Source: Burkholderiaceae bacterium
GTDB lineage: Bacteria; Pseudomonadota; Gammaproteobacteria; Burkholderiales; Burkholderiaceae_C
DNA length: 40,138 nucleotides
Assembly (NCBI GenBank): GCA_014879655.1
Contig: JACSRS010000126.1
Span: forward strand, 1-40,138
Reading direction: 5' to 3'
This document shows positions 39,587 through 40,138 of this stretch, piece by piece. A program made the position numbers and the translations under genes. Numbering within the stretch: the stretch's first letter is position 1; each line of letters starts with the position of its first letter. Under the pieces are notes generated by a model. It was not told the DNA's origin, ran no database searches, and worked only from the letters and a program-made list of their open reading frames with translations.

Positions 39587-40138
39587 ATGAACCCATTCAG
39601 TGATCTTTCGCCACTGGTGCAGGCACTGGCCGGCGCGCTGACACAGGCGGCCCGGCAGCTGCAGGTGGATCTTTCCGAAGAACAGACGCACAACCTGCTG
39701 CGCTACCTCGCCCTGATCGAGCGCTGGAACAAGGTCTACAACCTGACAGCTGTGCGCGAACTGCCGGCCATGCTGACGCAGCATCTCGTCGACAGCCTGG
39801 CGGTGGTAGCGCCGCTGCGGCGGCAGTTGCAGGCTCGCCTTTGTGTGGCGAATGGTGCGGCGGGTGCGCCTGATGGGTCGGTCCGGCTGCTGGACGTCGG
39901 CGCCGGCGCCGGCCTGCCGGGCGTGGTGATTGCAATCTGCTGCCCGGACATCCGGGTCAGCTGCGTCGATACGGTGGCGAAGAAAGCGGCCTTCATCCAG
40001 CAGGTTGCGGTCACCTTGAAGCTGCCGAATTTGTGCGGTGTGCATGCGCGGGTCGAGAGCCTGACCGGGCCATTTGAGGTGATCAGCAGCCGCGCCTTTG
40101 CGTCGCTGGCCGATTTTGTCAGCGGCTCGCGCGCGGCA
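39587..40138 (+). CDS. rsmG: 16S rRNA (guanine527-N7)-methyltransferase RsmG (GidB), partial
   Basis: Methylates G527 of 16S rRNA using S-adenosylmethionine. It starts at the ATG at 39587 (MNPFSDLSPLVQALAGALTQ) and runs off the right edge after 184 codons. Family marks: LRYLALIERWNKVYNLTAVRE, HLVDSLAVV, the SAM motif LLDVGAGAGLPGVVIAI near residue 102, VDTVAKKAAFIQQVA, and ISSRAFASLADFV near the edge. A short insert (about residues 84-97, CVANGAAGAPDG) precedes the SAM motif. It follows mnmG by 36 bases. Confidence 0.95.
   Translation, partial: MNPFSDLSPLVQALAGALTQAARQLQVDLSEEQTHNLLRYLALIERWNKVYNLTAVRELPAMLTQHLVDSLAVVAPLRRQLQARLCVANGAAGAPDGSVRLLDVGAGAGLPGVVIAICCPDIRVSCVDTVAKKAAFIQQVAVTLKLPNLCGVHARVESLTGPFEVISSRAFASLADFVSGSRAA

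Noticed and set aside
1-40138. tRNA, rRNA or CRISPR array
   Set aside because: No cloverleaf-like segment, rRNA-like stretch or regularly spaced direct repeats were found by eye; the dispersed repeats are irregularly placed.

Overview
The window is GC-rich DNA from a betaproteobacterium, most likely order Burkholderiales and close to Comamonadaceae. This rests on gene content seen here: two long-tailed infA copies, a BPSS1780/DUF2189-type membrane protein, a UbiM/UbiH-like hydroxylase, a minCDE operon, several TRAP and redox genes, and mnmG-rsmG. Family names come from recognising protein motifs by eye; no database search was run.

Positions 1-5000 look like an accessory island. Three lipase-like genes (one cut off at the window edge next to a tandem motif, one frameshifted, one truncated at a dispersed repeat) alternate on the minus strand with three short exported or membrane proteins. 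The genes overlap by one or a few bases or nearly touch. The exported proteins share a Cys/Gly/Thr-Glu/Cys layout, so the block resembles decaying effector-plus-immunity pairs. A dispersed repeat family (about 60 bp, seven copies in the window) marks breakpoints here and also lies inside the reading frame of a transporter at 34.9 kb.

5.2-12.7 kb: aroG (DAHP synthase) with a strong leader inverted repeat, infA with a small unknown gene upstream, then an operon encoding a TPP-dependent dehydrogenase E1 alpha/beta pair followed by a complete TRAP transporter (dctQ, dctM, dctP), closed by a clear terminator. 12.7-18.4 kb: minE, minD, minC, then a PatZ-type protein acetyltransferase next to an HDAC-family deacetylase, a putative acetylation/deacetylation pair.

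18.5-18.8 kb: an intergenic region with the layout of a bacterial replication origin (AT-rich stretch, TAG/TAA trios, short GC-rich stretch, DnaA-box-like TGTGGACAA) but no dnaA beside it. A perfect parS site (TGTTTCACGTGAAACA) lies inside mnmG 20 kb away. Both signs place the window in the origin-proximal domain of the chromosome.

18.8-28.5 kb: mostly single metabolic and stress genes (alpha/beta hydrolase, nu-class GST, LigB-type dioxygenase, PaaI thioesterase, GFA protein, cupin, DUF1330, UbiM-like hydroxylase, DUF2788, DUF2189, Spy-like protein, second infA, pirin). 28.2-32.3 kb: a copper module. copZ-cueR-crp/fnr on the minus strand and copA on the plus strand diverge from two CueR-type promoters with 19-bp spacers. 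A DUF2892 gene behind a perfect CRP-type palindrome follows the Crp/Fnr gene. 32.4-40.1 kb: hemerythrin, old-yellow-enzyme reductase, MFS transporter, class II aldolase, YkgJ-type protein, FMN reductase, mnmG, and rsmG running off the right edge. No tRNA, rRNA or CRISPR array was seen.
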